Shown: piece after piece, positions 28,113-36,336 of the stretch | How positions within the stretch are numbered: the stretch's first letter is position 1 | How the letters are laid out: each line of letters begins with the position of its first letter | Origin: an uncultured Gemmataceae bacterium | GTDB lineage: Bacteria > Planctomycetota > Planctomycetia > Gemmatales > Gemmataceae | Direction of reading: 5' to 3' | Length of the DNA stretch: 64,000 nt | Assembly: GCA_937923405.1 (NCBI GenBank) | Contig: CALDUY010000001.1 | Coordinates: 161,900 to 225,899, forward strand | Position numbers and translations under genes: made by a program | Notes under the pieces: generated by a model | Database searches by the model: none | Told to the model about the DNA's origin: nothing | What the model saw: the letters and a program-made list of their open reading frames with translations, nothing else

Positions 28113-28987
28113 CAGCGCGGCGCTCCTTCCAGTAACTCCCAGGGGATTTTCGACGCCTGGGCTGGCTGACCGCTTCGCCGCAAAACATATAGTCCCGCCG
28201 CCAGCAGGTCCGCTGTCGTTCCGGGATTGCGTCGGTGCCCGTCGGCTCGCAGCCAGTCGTCGAGTGCCTGAATCTCGGCCCGGCCCGCTGGTGTGGTCGG
28301 CCAGCCTTGCTCCAGCACTCGTTGGGCACGCTCCGCCGATTCCTGAGCGATCGCCGAGCCGCATTTCCGCGCGATCAGCGTATCGGGAAAGCGACTCATC
28401 AGGTGGAGCTGAGCATCAAGAATCGCCCCTTCCCAGCACTGGGTGCGTTTCAGTCCGGCCAAGAGCAACGGTACAACGACGGTGAACACTTCGTCGAAAT
28501 CATTGACGTACTGACGGGCGATCAAGTCGCGAGCGGCGGCCAGTTGCATCGCCTCGCGCAGGGGAACCGTCGGCGTCTGGTGAACGTCCTGCTCGGCGAC
28601 CTGGCCCAGCCCACCGGGCTGCAGAATACGAATGGCCTGATACGCATATTTGGCATCTTCAATAGTGGTTTTAGCCAGTACTTGACGCAGTTCGTCCCGA
28701 TCCTGAGCCATGGCCAACGGTGTGAGCAACAGAAGGATGCCTAGGTTGGGATTCGTCGCCACGGTCGAGCGCGTCATGCAGGCACAGTTGAACAGAGTGC
28801 CCCCCAAGCCGACCTCCCGAGCCACAGCCAGGCAGGGGGCAATGGCAGCGGCAGCGAGAATAAAATCGAGATAACTCAGATCGTCAAAATCGCGATAACG
28901 ATGCACGTTGCCCGGTTTCCGCGCCGTCGCTTCCCAGATGCAGGCTTGCTGAGCGAACAGAGCATCGACGTAGTTTGTGTCGTTCAT
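28112..28987 (-). CDS. CitG-like triphosphoribosyl-dephospho-CoA synthase family protein of H4MPT clusters
   Basis: A 291-residue CitG/MdcB-family protein. Early ACIWEATARKPGNVHR carries the conserved KPGNV motif, followed by SYLDFILAAAAI; HRRNPGTTADLLAAGL near the end is the second signature. True CitG makes the citrate lyase prosthetic group, but no lyase genes are here. CitG-like proteins recur in bacterial H4MPT/methanofuran gene clusters, which fits the neighbours mch and the MptN-like ligase. ATG 28987 overlaps the upstream stop by ATGA. Confidence 0.85.
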   Translation of the reverse strand: MNDTNYVDALFAQQACIWEATARKPGNVHRYRDFDDLSYLDFILAAAAIAPCLAVAREVGLGGTLFNCACMTRSTVATNPNLGILLLLTPLAMAQDRDELRQVLAKTTIEDAKYAYQAIRILQPGGLGQVAEQDVHQTPTVPLREAMQLAAARDLIARQYVNDFDEVFTVVVPLLLAGLKRTQCWEGAILDAQLHLMSRFPDTLIARKCGSAIAQESAERAQRVLEQGWPTTPAGRAEIQALDDWLRADGHRRNPGTTADLLAAGLYVLRRSGQPAQASKIPWELLEGAPR

Positions 28988-29844
28988 CGGTGCCGTTTCT
29001 CGGCTAGGTGCTGGATGATGCGTCGAGCCACGTCGATGCCGGTGACTGGCGACAAAGCTCGCCAACCGGGCACGGCGTTGACCTCCAGCACAAACTTTTG
29101 TCCCCGCGGCCCGTAGAGGAGATCGACTCCGGCCACGTCGGCTCCGAGGATGGCACAGGCTCGCAGAGCCAGTTCAGCCTCGTCATCGCGCACGGCGACC
29201 GGTTCGCCGCGTCCTCCCTGAGCCACGTTGGTTCGCCAGTCATCGCGAGCATGCCGCCGCATTGCCGTCAGCACTCGTCCGCCTAGCACGAAGACGCGTA
29301 GATCCCAGCCGGGATGGCGGATCATCTCTTGCAAGTACAGAACGGCTCCGGTGCGTTCCAGCGTGCGAAAGGTGCGCCAGGCCAGTTCCGGATCACTGAC
29401 GCGAACCATGCCTCGCCCCTCGGAGCCGAACAATGGCTTGACGACCACATCGCCGCCCAGTTTGGTAAAATGCTCCAGGGCTTCGTCGGCGGTCTGACAG
29501 ACAAAGGTTCGCGGTACGGGCAAGCCGGCTCGATGCAGCCGAGCCGTGGTCAGATACTTGTCGATCGCCGCTTCCAGACAACGAGGCGAGTTGCTGACCA
29601 ATGTGCCGCGCGCCTCGACGGATTGTAGCAAATCCATGCGAAAGACGACCTGCTCCAGCGATCCCGGTGGCATGGTACGAACGATGACCACCTCGAAGTC
29701 ACGGAGCGGTTCCGGCTCGCAGGCGACGCCCGCAGACAGTCGGCGAAAGTCCAACGCGGTACAGGTGTGCCCCAGTTCGCGACCAGCTCGGGCCAGATCG
29801 GCGACGTGCCAACCGGTCCCCGACGACAGAATGGCGAATTGCAT
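28984..29844 (-). CDS. RimK/MptN-like ATP-grasp glutamate ligase
   Basis: A 286-residue ATP-grasp enzyme of the RimK family. Visible are the IDKYLTTARLHRAGLPVPRT hinge, the ATP-binding VVVKPLFGSEGRGM, YLQEMI, and the Mg-binding VLEVNAVPGW. In methanogens MptN adds L-glutamate to tetrahydromethanopterin precursors, and RimK homologs in bacterial C1 clusters are thought to act likewise. It sits nine bases after mch and overlaps the CitG-like gene. Assignment to pterin glutamylation rests on context. Confidence 0.88.
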   Translation of the reverse strand: MQFAILSSGTGWHVADLARAGRELGHTCTALDFRRLSAGVACEPEPLRDFEVVIVRTMPPGSLEQVVFRMDLLQSVEARGTLVSNSPRCLEAAIDKYLTTARLHRAGLPVPRTFVCQTADEALEHFTKLGGDVVVKPLFGSEGRGMVRVSDPELAWRTFRTLERTGAVLYLQEMIRHPGWDLRVFVLGGRVLTAMRRHARDDWRTNVAQGGRGEPVAVRDDEAELALRACAILGADVAGVDLLYGPRGQKFVLEVNAVPGWRALSPVTGIDVARRIIQHLAEKRHR

Positions 29845-29853
29845 AAGTGACGG

Positions 29854-30774
29854 TCAACTCCCGAAGGATCGCGCCAGAATCTCCGCTTCGACCCGTCCGA
29901 AGATGTGTTGCTTGCCCGTGGCGAGGTTCACCAAGGTGATCTCCGCTGGGCTGAACAGATGCGGATCGATCTGGTAGAAATCGCGATTATAGCGCTCGAA
30001 AATATCTGCAAATGGGGAGCCGTGATCCTTCGAGGCACATGAGGGCACCTTCGGTCCGACCGTGGCCAACTCGGTGTCGTCGCTCCGCACCCAGAGGGTG
30101 ACTCGCCCGCCGTACAGAATCGCATCGTTGGTTCGACCAATGGCTCCAATCTCGTCGGCGGCAATCGGTGGCAACGGGGCATGACCGTAGCCGGACACCA
30201 CCTGCTTGAGATCGAACTTCAGTTCGTGCAGTTTGTGCAACGCTGTCTCCAGCGAGCGAGCCACCACCTGCACCGTGCCGGCCAGGCTGGACGCTGGAGC
30301 ACACAACAACGTCAAGCGATCGGCAGAGAGTTGCAGCTTCTCGGCGAGATACTCGATCACCTCGGGCGTAGGCAGCTTGCGCGTCTCGAGCACCCCGACG
30401 GCCACTGGGGCCGACTCCTTGCCGGGGATGTCGTGGAACAGCGGCTCGCTGGCCCGGATAGCCCGCATCGGTCCCGATCCCATCGCGAAGAACTTGCCCA
30501 CCTGCACCTGCCAGCCGGCGTACTGCGACGCCATGCAGGCCACCACCGGATCATCGCTGACGACTTGAAGGCTCGGGCCGGCTTGTAATGTCACTTCGGC
30601 GCGACCGCCCAGGCAGATGCGGGCCAACGCCAACCCCGCCTGAAGGCTGCCCGGCACCGCGATGCCGCAGTCCAGTATCGTCGCTCCGCCGATGCGATGC
30701 ACTGCGATGCGCAGCGATTCGGCCTGTGCTTCGAGCTGGACTGCCAGTTGATTCGCCTGTTCATTCAGCGTCAT
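29854..30774 (-). CDS. mch: Methenyltetrahydromethanopterin cyclohydrolase
   Basis: Mch interconverts N5,N10-methenyl-H4MPT and N5-formyl-H4MPT in the H4MPT-linked formaldehyde oxidation route. The 306-residue protein shows the family blocks ILDCGIAVPGSLQAGL early and SGYGHAPLPPIAADE followed by AIGRTNDAILYGG late, close to the usual length of about 310-320. ATG 30774 overlaps the end of the ATP-grasp gene by 14 bases; the frame continues upstream without a better start. No fae, mtdB or fhc genes are in the window, so the rest of the pathway must lie elsewhere. Confidence 0.95.
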   Translation of the reverse strand: MTLNEQANQLAVQLEAQAESLRIAVHRIGGATILDCGIAVPGSLQAGLALARICLGGRAEVTLQAGPSLQVVSDDPVVACMASQYAGWQVQVGKFFAMGSGPMRAIRASEPLFHDIPGKESAPVAVGVLETRKLPTPEVIEYLAEKLQLSADRLTLLCAPASSLAGTVQVVARSLETALHKLHELKFDLKQVVSGYGHAPLPPIAADEIGAIGRTNDAILYGGRVTLWVRSDDTELATVGPKVPSCASKDHGSPFADIFERYNRDFYQIDPHLFSPAEITLVNLATGKQHIFGRVEAEILARSFGS

Positions 30775-32125
30775 GGTTTGCCTCCCGCTGGTCAGCATAC
30801 AACCACGTCTCGATCTCGTCCGCGCGTCGGTGTAGCTCGTCGAGGTTCGGCGCGAAGAGAGTCAGGATCGGCTGACCAGGTTCGATCAACTGAAACGGAT
30901 GTGGAAGATCGGCAAAGTCATTTTTATGGACGAGCCACGGTCCCGACGCGGGAAAGCATAGCCGTCGTCGCGCGAAGAGAATGCCCTTGGCCAGGGAAGG
31001 TGTGGCTACTGCTCCCCTATCTGTCTCTTCGGAAGGCGGATCCCCCTCACCCCTAACCCCTCTCCCCCAGGGGAGAGGGGAACCCGTGTCGCTTCCCCCG
31101 CTCCCAGGGAGGGGATAACCCGACGTCCTCCCCTCTCTCCCAGGGAGGGGATAACCCGACGTACTCCCCTCTCTCCCAGGGAGGGGATAACCCGACGTAC
31201 TCTCCTCTCCCCTCTGGGGAGAGGGGTAGGGGGTGAGGGGATAGTCTTCACCTAGACGACCCGTGTCGCTCCCCTCTCTCCCAGGGAGGGGATAACCCGA
31301 CGTACTCCCCTCTCCCCTCTGGGGAGAGGGGTAGGGGGTGAGGGGATAGCTCAGCACCGCTACGCCGAGGGTACGTTCCAACACTTCGACCGAGGCGGTG
31401 TAGCGCGGATTCACCTCCAAAGGCCAGAACACCCCATCGCGTGCGATGCCATCGATGCCGAACACGCCGCGCAATCCTAGCGTGGCGACCAACTGTTCGC
31501 CCAACTCGCGCACTCCGGGCATCGAGGGAATCGGTCCAACGTTGCCGCAGTAGCGGAACCCCGTCGCTGCCAACCACGACACGCCGATCAGCTGGCGTGT
31601 CATGCCGATCAGCCGCGGCCCAACAAAGACGGCGCTGACCGGTTCGCCCTCAAGGAACTCTTGCAGGTAGCAACCTCTTGGGACGGCTTCACCGTGCCAG
31701 AAGCGGATGCCGAAGCCGCCCGCGCCGCGTCGCGGCTTGATTAGCCAGCGTCCCGAGCTGCCGCCGCCGAGTCGGGGGGTGGGCAAGCCGCACTGTCGGG
31801 CCACCTGGACTAGCGTTTCCGGATCGCGTGCGCGTCGCAGCACCGGACCATCGTTGCCCCAGAGCGGACGGCGCTGAGCCAGACGCTGCACTAGGTGCGG
31901 ATAATTCTCCAAGCCGCCGGTGTACAGCCACGGCCCCGGTATGGCATCGTCGATCACCTCGACGAAGGCCCAGGGATACTTGCCCGAAAGTCGCTGTGCC
32001 GGACAGAGCGCTTGCAGATCGGCATCGGCGAACAGATCGACACAGCGGGGTCGCAGCCCCGCACGCAGAGCGGAGACCGCCGCGGCTCGGGTACTAGCTC
32101 CAAGGATCAACAGCGATTCTGGCAA
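30761..32125 (-). CDS. ATP-grasp protein of H4MPT cluster with internal repeat insertion
   Basis: First gene of the minus-strand C1 cluster, 454 residues, TTG start at 32125. The N-terminal SLLILGASTRAAAVSALRAG is a pre-ATP-grasp Rossmann unit; WLIKPRRGAGGFGI, CYLQEFLEGEPVS and WPLEVNPRYTAS are ATP and Mg binding blocks. ATP-grasp proteins of this type recur in bacterial H4MPT clusters. Residues about 260-362 are a Pro/Gly/Ser-rich stretch of 12-residue units (S-T-S-G-Y-P-L-P-G-R-E-G) encoded by a 309-bp DNA repeat block; without it the protein would be about 351 residues. The insert follows the last catalytic motif and keeps the frame, so function may persist. Confidence 0.85.
   Translation of the reverse strand: MPESLLILGASTRAAAVSALRAGLRPRCVDLFADADLQALCPAQRLSGKYPWAFVEVIDDAIPGPWLYTGGLENYPHLVQRLAQRRPLWGNDGPVLRRARDPETLVQVARQCGLPTPRLGGGSSGRWLIKPRRGAGGFGIRFWHGEAVPRGCYLQEFLEGEPVSAVFVGPRLIGMTRQLIGVSWLAATGFRYCGNVGPIPSMPGVRELGEQLVATLGLRGVFGIDGIARDGVFWPLEVNPRYTASVEVLERTLGVAVLSYPLTPYPSPQRGEGSTSGYPLPGREGSDTGRLGEDYPLTPYPSPQRGEESTSGYPLPGREGSTSGYPLPGREGRTSGYPLPGSGGSDTGSPLPWGRGVRGEGDPPSEETDRGAVATPSLAKGILFARRRLCFPASGPWLVHKNDFADLPHPFQLIEPGQPILTLFAPNLDELHRRADEIETWLYADQREANHDAE
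31041..31349. repeat. GC-rich palindromic/tandem repeat block inside the ATP-grasp gene
   Basis: The block is 309 bases, exactly 103 codons. It combines two copies of a palindromic unit (CCTCTGGGGAGAGGGG followed by TAGGGGGTGAGGGGATAG) with five or so units of a 36-base direct repeat containing GGGAGGGGATAACCCGACGT. On the coding strand the units read PLTPYPSPQRGE and STSGYPLPGREG. No transposase or target duplication is visible. Confidence 0.85.
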
Positions 32126-32132
32126 AATGGTC

Positions 32133-32162
32133 TTGACCTCACGGACGCAGAAGCACTACTCT
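32133..32162 (+). promoter_or_regulatory. Candidate promoter for the glycan cluster
   Basis: TTGACC (32133-32138), an 18-base spacer and TACTCT (32157-32162) lie about 40 bases before the ATG at 32202, in the divergent gap with the H4MPT cluster. The -10 match is weak. Confidence 0.3.
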
Positions 32163-32201
32163 CTTGCCACTCCATCATCTTATGCCGCCAAGGAAGGCAC
32201 C

Positions 32202-33149
32202 ATGAGTCAACACGTTCTCGTCACCGGCGGACTGGGCTACATCGGCAGTGTACTCTGCGAGCATCTGCTGGCTGCAGGCTATCAAGTCACGGCCCTGGAT
32301 AATCTGCATTACGGACGTGGCGAACAGGCTCTGTTTCATCTCTGCCATCATGCCGCCTTCGACTTCATCGCTGGTGACGTGCGCGATGAAGCGGTGATGC
32401 GTCGTTGTCTGAAGTCGGTCGATGTCATCATCCACTTGGCGGCCATCGTCGGAGCGTCGGCTTGCGAGCGCGATCCACTACTGGCCACCAGTGTGAATCT
32501 CGACTCGGTTCGTCTGCTCAACCGCCTGCGGAGTCGCCAACAGTTGGTACTCTTCCCCAACACCAACAGCGGCTACGGCACGACGGCTGGCGAGTCCTTC
32601 TGTACCGAGGAAAGTCCACTAGAGCCGATCTCGCTTTATGGACGAACCAAGGTCGAAGCCGAACGTGTCTTGCTCGATTCTCCGCGAGCCATCGCCTTCC
32701 GTTTGGCCACGGTGTTTGGCCTGTCGCCGCGCATGCGACTTGATCTGCTGGTCAATCATTTCGTCTACGCTGCGGTGACCGATGGTTACCTCGTTTTGTT
32801 CGAGAAAGACTTCAAGCGCAACTTCGTTCACGTTCGCGACGTGGCCGACTGCTTCTTGCATGCGATCAGCCAGGCCGATGCCATGTGTGGACAGGTATTT
32901 AATCTCGGCCTGGATTCGGCTAACCTGTCCAAAGAAGAACTCGCGCTGGAAGTGAAGAAGCAGGTGCCGAACTTCTATCTCCACTTCGCGCCAATCGGGC
33001 AGGATCCCGATAAGCGCAACTACATCGTTTCCAGCGCGCGGTTGGCGAAGACCGGATTCACCGCCCGGCGCTTGCTCCAGGATGGTATCCGCGAACTGAT
33101 CAAGGGTTACCGCATGCTCGGTCGCGGCCTATACCGCAACGCGGGGTGA
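32202..33149 (+). CDS. NAD-dependent epimerase/dehydratase (extended SDR)
   Basis: A 315-residue nucleotide-sugar epimerase or dehydratase. The NAD-binding VTGGLGYIGS opens the protein; LDNLHYG, GDVRD, the active-site pair NTNSGYG and YGRTK, and a late NFVHVRDVAD are all visible. The frame is open upstream, but ATG 32202 has AGGAAGG just before it. First gene of a surface-glycan run with a heptose-type nucleotidyltransferase, so a heptose or related sugar is a plausible substrate. Confidence 0.9.
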   Translation: MSQHVLVTGGLGYIGSVLCEHLLAAGYQVTALDNLHYGRGEQALFHLCHHAAFDFIAGDVRDEAVMRRCLKSVDVIIHLAAIVGASACERDPLLATSVNLDSVRLLNRLRSRQQLVLFPNTNSGYGTTAGESFCTEESPLEPISLYGRTKVEAERVLLDSPRAIAFRLATVFGLSPRMRLDLLVNHFVYAAVTDGYLVLFEKDFKRNFVHVRDVADCFLHAISQADAMCGQVFNLGLDSANLSKEELALEVKKQVPNFYLHFAPIGQDPDKRNYIVSSARLAKTGFTARRLLQDGIRELIKGYRMLGRGLYRNAG

Positions 33150-33152
33150 ATC

Positions 33153-33890
33153 ATGGAGATTCGCGATCTGACACCGGCTATTCTCGCGGGAGGACTCGGC
33201 ACCCGGCTTCGCGATGCCCTTCCAGGAGTGCCTAAACCGCTCGCTCCGGTCGTTGGCCGACCATTTTTGACTTACGTTCTCGATCAGCTGCAGCAGGCTG
33301 GTTTCCGCGACGTACTACTATTGACGGGCTATCTCGCCGACGAGATCATCCGTGAGTTTGGCGACCGCTACCGCGACCTGGCTTTGCGTTACTCCACCGA
33401 ACCGTTCCCTCTGGGCACCGGCGGAGCGCTGCGAGCTGCTCTTTCGGTCATCTCGACTCCGTTTGTACTGTTGATGAACGGCGACTCGTTCCTCGATCTG
33501 AATCTGCTTGATCTGATTCGCTTTCACCGTCAACACGATAGCCGGATCAGTCTGGCCCTAGCACGAGTAGACGATGTCCGCCGTTTCGGCATGGTACGGC
33601 TCGACGCAGATGATCGTGTGCTGGAATTCGCTGAGAAACCCCCCAGCATGACGCGGGGTTGGATCAACGCCGGAGTGTACGTCTTTGATCGCGCGGTAGT
33701 GGAAGCGATTCCAGCAGCCACGTTCTCGGCACTGGAACACGACGTATTGCCCGACTGGGTCAATCGTGGTTCGGTTTTCGGCCTGCGCTGCCAAGGTCGC
33801 TTCATCGACATCGGCACGCCGGAATCGCTGGCCTGTGCCGCCGAGTTCTTCTTTCAGTCGGAGCGGGAGGTTATGCCCGGTGTCCACTAA
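33153..33890 (+). CDS. Sugar-1-phosphate nucleotidyltransferase, HddC-like
   Basis: A 245-residue nucleotidyltransferase with AILAGGLGTRLRDALP followed by GVPKPLAPV, a spelling closest to HddC (D-glycero-alpha-D-manno-heptose 1-phosphate guanylyltransferase). MNGDSFLDLNL provides the metal-binding Asp, and FAEKPP and INAGVYVF follow. It starts three bases after the epimerase gene. Other GDP-heptose genes (gmhA, hddA, gmhB) are not in the window, so the heptose assignment is tentative; glucose-1-phosphate or mannose-1-phosphate specificity is possible. Confidence 0.85.
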   Translation: MEIRDLTPAILAGGLGTRLRDALPGVPKPLAPVVGRPFLTYVLDQLQQAGFRDVLLLTGYLADEIIREFGDRYRDLALRYSTEPFPLGTGGALRAALSVISTPFVLLMNGDSFLDLNLLDLIRFHRQHDSRISLALARVDDVRRFGMVRLDADDRVLEFAEKPPSMTRGWINAGVYVFDRAVVEAIPAATFSALEHDVLPDWVNRGSVFGLRCQGRFIDIGTPESLACAAEFFFQSEREVMPGVH

Positions 33891-35274
33891 GCGGATCGAA
33901 AAAGTGGCACTTGTGGGCGAGGCTTACTCGCGTGCCGAGTTCTGGCGTGGTCGTGGTTGTCGCGTCGACGTGATTGCTCCCGCGCCACTTCCAACGTCTG
34001 GACCGTATCAGGTTCAGCACGTCCACGGAGTCGGACCGTGTGAACGCTCCGACTGGGTGCGTCTGGCCTTGCAGCGACATGCGTATGACTGGATCGAGTT
34101 TCCGGCTCTGGAGGGAGTGGGCTATCGCGCTATCCAGGCTAAACGTGCCGGTTTGGCCTTCGAGCAGACTACGCTGGCGGTCCGCCTCGATGCCACCGGC
34201 GGCTGGCTGCGTCAACAACAGTGTCGTTGGCTCGATCAGTTGGAACAACTGGAAGGAGACTATGCCGAGCGTTACGCTTGGGAGCATGCCGACGTGCAAC
34301 TCGTCGCTAACGACGAGGTAGCGAACCACGTGCGGCGGTGCGGCTGGTCGATGGAACGAGCGGCGGACTTAGCTTCCGCCGACCGCCCCGCTGGAGACGT
34401 TCCGGTGGCTCAGCTCGATGTCGCTCCGCCGCTCGTCTCGATTTGTGTACCCTACTTTAACCTGCCGCACACTCTGCCCGAGACGTTGGCCTCGCTGGCG
34501 GAACAGACTCATCCGCGGCTGGACGTGCTGGTGATCGACGATGGCTCGACTCAGCCAGAGGCACGACACGTCTTCGAGACGATGCAGCGTCAGTATCCAC
34601 AATTCCGATTTTTGCGACAGAAAAATGCGGGAATCGGCACGACGCGCAATCGCGGCCTGACCGAAGCCCGCGGGTCATTCTTTCTGCCCTTCGATGCCGA
34701 TAATGTTGCCCGGCCCGAGCTGGTCGCCTGTCTGGTGCAAGCGATGCTACGCCGCGAGGAGGTCGCTGCTCTGACCTGCTATTTCCTGGCTTTTGAGACC
34801 AGCGACGATCTGCGTCAGGGACACTTTCTGCATGCTTACCGTCCGACTGGCGGGCCGCACCTCCTGGCCTGTCTGCGCAACGTTTATGGCGATGCCACCG
34901 CGTTGTACCGCACTGACGCACTGCGAGCCATCGGCGGCTATGAACCCGATCGCGACTCTTCCTTCGAGGACTGGGAGGCGTTTGTCAAACTGGTGCATGC
35001 CGGCCATCGAATCGACGTGGTTCCGGAGCATCTTTTTTATTATCGTCAGCTGCCAACTGGATTTTCGCGAGTGACCAATCCGTTCGCTAATCAGCAGCGA
35101 ATCGTTCGCCAATTTCGCTCATTGGAACGGCTGTCGCTGCCAGACCGCGAACTACTGTGGGAGCTGCTGATCGGCATGCATCAGCGGTTAGAGCAGTTCA
35201 CGACTCCAAAGCGGAGTCTGCCTGTCCGCGTGGCTAAGCGGCTACATCGGATCTGGCGAACCGTCTCGAAGTGA
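33880..35274 (+). CDS. Family 2 glycosyltransferase with atypical N-terminal domain
   Basis: A 464-residue protein. Residues about 185-400 are a GT-A family 2 domain: SICVPYFN, LVIDDGST, the AGIGTTRNRGL block, and FDADN as the metal-binding DxD equivalent, with SFEDWEAFVKL late. The first 170 residues look like the acceptor-side half of a GT4-type transferase (KRAGLAFEQTTLAVRLDATG) without a partner half. GTG 33880 is the start, with GGGAGG nine bases upstream, overlapping the HddC-like gene. It probably adds a sugar to an exported polysaccharide. Confidence 0.87.
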   Translation: MSTKRIEKVALVGEAYSRAEFWRGRGCRVDVIAPAPLPTSGPYQVQHVHGVGPCERSDWVRLALQRHAYDWIEFPALEGVGYRAIQAKRAGLAFEQTTLAVRLDATGGWLRQQQCRWLDQLEQLEGDYAERYAWEHADVQLVANDEVANHVRRCGWSMERAADLASADRPAGDVPVAQLDVAPPLVSICVPYFNLPHTLPETLASLAEQTHPRLDVLVIDDGSTQPEARHVFETMQRQYPQFRFLRQKNAGIGTTRNRGLTEARGSFFLPFDADNVARPELVACLVQAMLRREEVAALTCYFLAFETSDDLRQGHFLHAYRPTGGPHLLACLRNVYGDATALYRTDALRAIGGYEPDRDSSFEDWEAFVKLVHAGHRIDVVPEHLFYYRQLPTGFSRVTNPFANQQRIVRQFRSLERLSLPDRELLWELLIGMHQRLEQFTTPKRSLPVRVAKRLHRIWRTVSK

Positions 35275-35285
35275 GGACGAGCAAG

Positions 35286-36077
35286 ATGCTCCAATATCTG
35301 ACACGGATGTGGGCCTGCCGTTATTTTTGGCTGTCGCTGGTTAAGATCGATCTCCGCGCGCGTTATCGGCGCTCGATCCTCGGTGTGGGCTGGTCGCTGG
35401 TCCGTCCGATTATGCTGACGATCATCATGTGCCTGGTGTTCCAGCGGCTGTTTCGGCGTGGCGATACCTGGAGCTACGCACCGTATCTACTTTCCGGCCT
35501 GGCGTTGTGGGACTACATCACCACCGCCACTAAGCAGGGCTGCCAGTGTTTCTTTCACGGCGAGTCGTACATCCGTCAGCAGCCCACGCCGATCGCAATC
35601 TTCCCGTTGCGAACCGCGTTGACCGAATCGTTTCACTTTCTCATCGCTGTGCTGGTGCTGTTCGGCTTCGCCTACTACGCCAACGGCATGACCAATCTGT
35701 TTGCTCTGGCCAGCCTCATTCCAACTTTTACGCTATTTTTTATCCTGATTTGGTCACTCGCCACCTTGGCTGGCTTTGCTAATGTCTATTTTCAAGATAC
35801 GCAACATCTCATTGACGTCCTGTTTCAAATTGTCTTCTACGCGACTCCGATTATCTACTATCCCAAAGACCTCGGCGAAGGCAGCCGCCTCTACGCCTTC
35901 GTGACGACGTGCAACCCGCTGGTGCCGTTTTTTCAACTGTTCCGCGAGCCGATTCTTTACGGTCAATGGCCCGGACTGGAAGTGTATCTGACGGCCCTAC
36001 TGATCGTCAGCTTCATCAGCGGGTTCGCCATCCTGCTCTGCGCTCGCCTGCAACGTCAGTTGATTTTCCAGTTGTAG
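35286..36077 (+). CDS. ABC-2 type polysaccharide export permease (Wzm-like)
   Basis: A 263-residue membrane protein with six hydrophobic helices. The N-terminal LVKIDLRARYRRSILGVGW followed by LVRPI is the signature of Wzm/TagG-type export permeases. ATG 35286 has GAGGA eight bases upstream; an in-frame GTG at 35271 overlapping the glycosyltransferase stop is the alternative. The ATPase partner (Wzt/TagH) that normally follows is missing; the gene is followed by a repeat element and unrelated genes. Confidence 0.88.
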   Translation: MLQYLTRMWACRYFWLSLVKIDLRARYRRSILGVGWSLVRPIMLTIIMCLVFQRLFRRGDTWSYAPYLLSGLALWDYITTATKQGCQCFFHGESYIRQQPTPIAIFPLRTALTESFHFLIAVLVLFGFAYYANGMTNLFALASLIPTFTLFFILIWSLATLAGFANVYFQDTQHLIDVLFQIVFYATPIIYYPKDLGEGSRLYAFVTTCNPLVPFFQLFREPILYGQWPGLEVYLTALLIVSFISGFAILLCARLQRQLIFQL

Positions 36078-36157
36078 AGCAAGGCGGCCTACCCAGTGGA
36101 GAAACCGGATCTGCCCAAGCGCCAACGATCACATGCCTGGATAAGTAGTTCGGCGGA

Positions 36158-36275
36158 TTAGTACGCGTTACAACATGGTGTAGCGGCTCGCAGGCTAAAG
36201 CCGGCGAAAGCAAGTTTCCGCTTGCGAACGCGCTCTTACTTCGTTGCCTCTACACCATTTGGAAAAGCGCTCTAA
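36158..36275. mobile_element. MITE-like element, copy 1
   Basis: A 118-base element bounded by TTAG and CTAA. Its 26-base ends are imperfect inverted repeats sharing TTAG..CGC, then ATGGTGTAG at left and CTACACCAT at right. The whole matches the copy at 53725-53888 except for an internal deletion of about 45 bases. The interior carries GCAGGCTAAAGCC-type palindromes. No coding capacity and no clear target duplication. Confidence 0.75.
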
Positions 36276-36336
36276 CTTCTTCTTCTTGAGCGTGGCTGGC
36301 GGTATGCTGGAGTTGCCCGACTCCAGAGGTGGCGCG

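Noticed and set aside
31090..31210. 36-base direct repeats resembling a CRISPR array
   Set aside because: Units are contiguous with no variable spacers, lie within a coding frame, and no cas gene is present.
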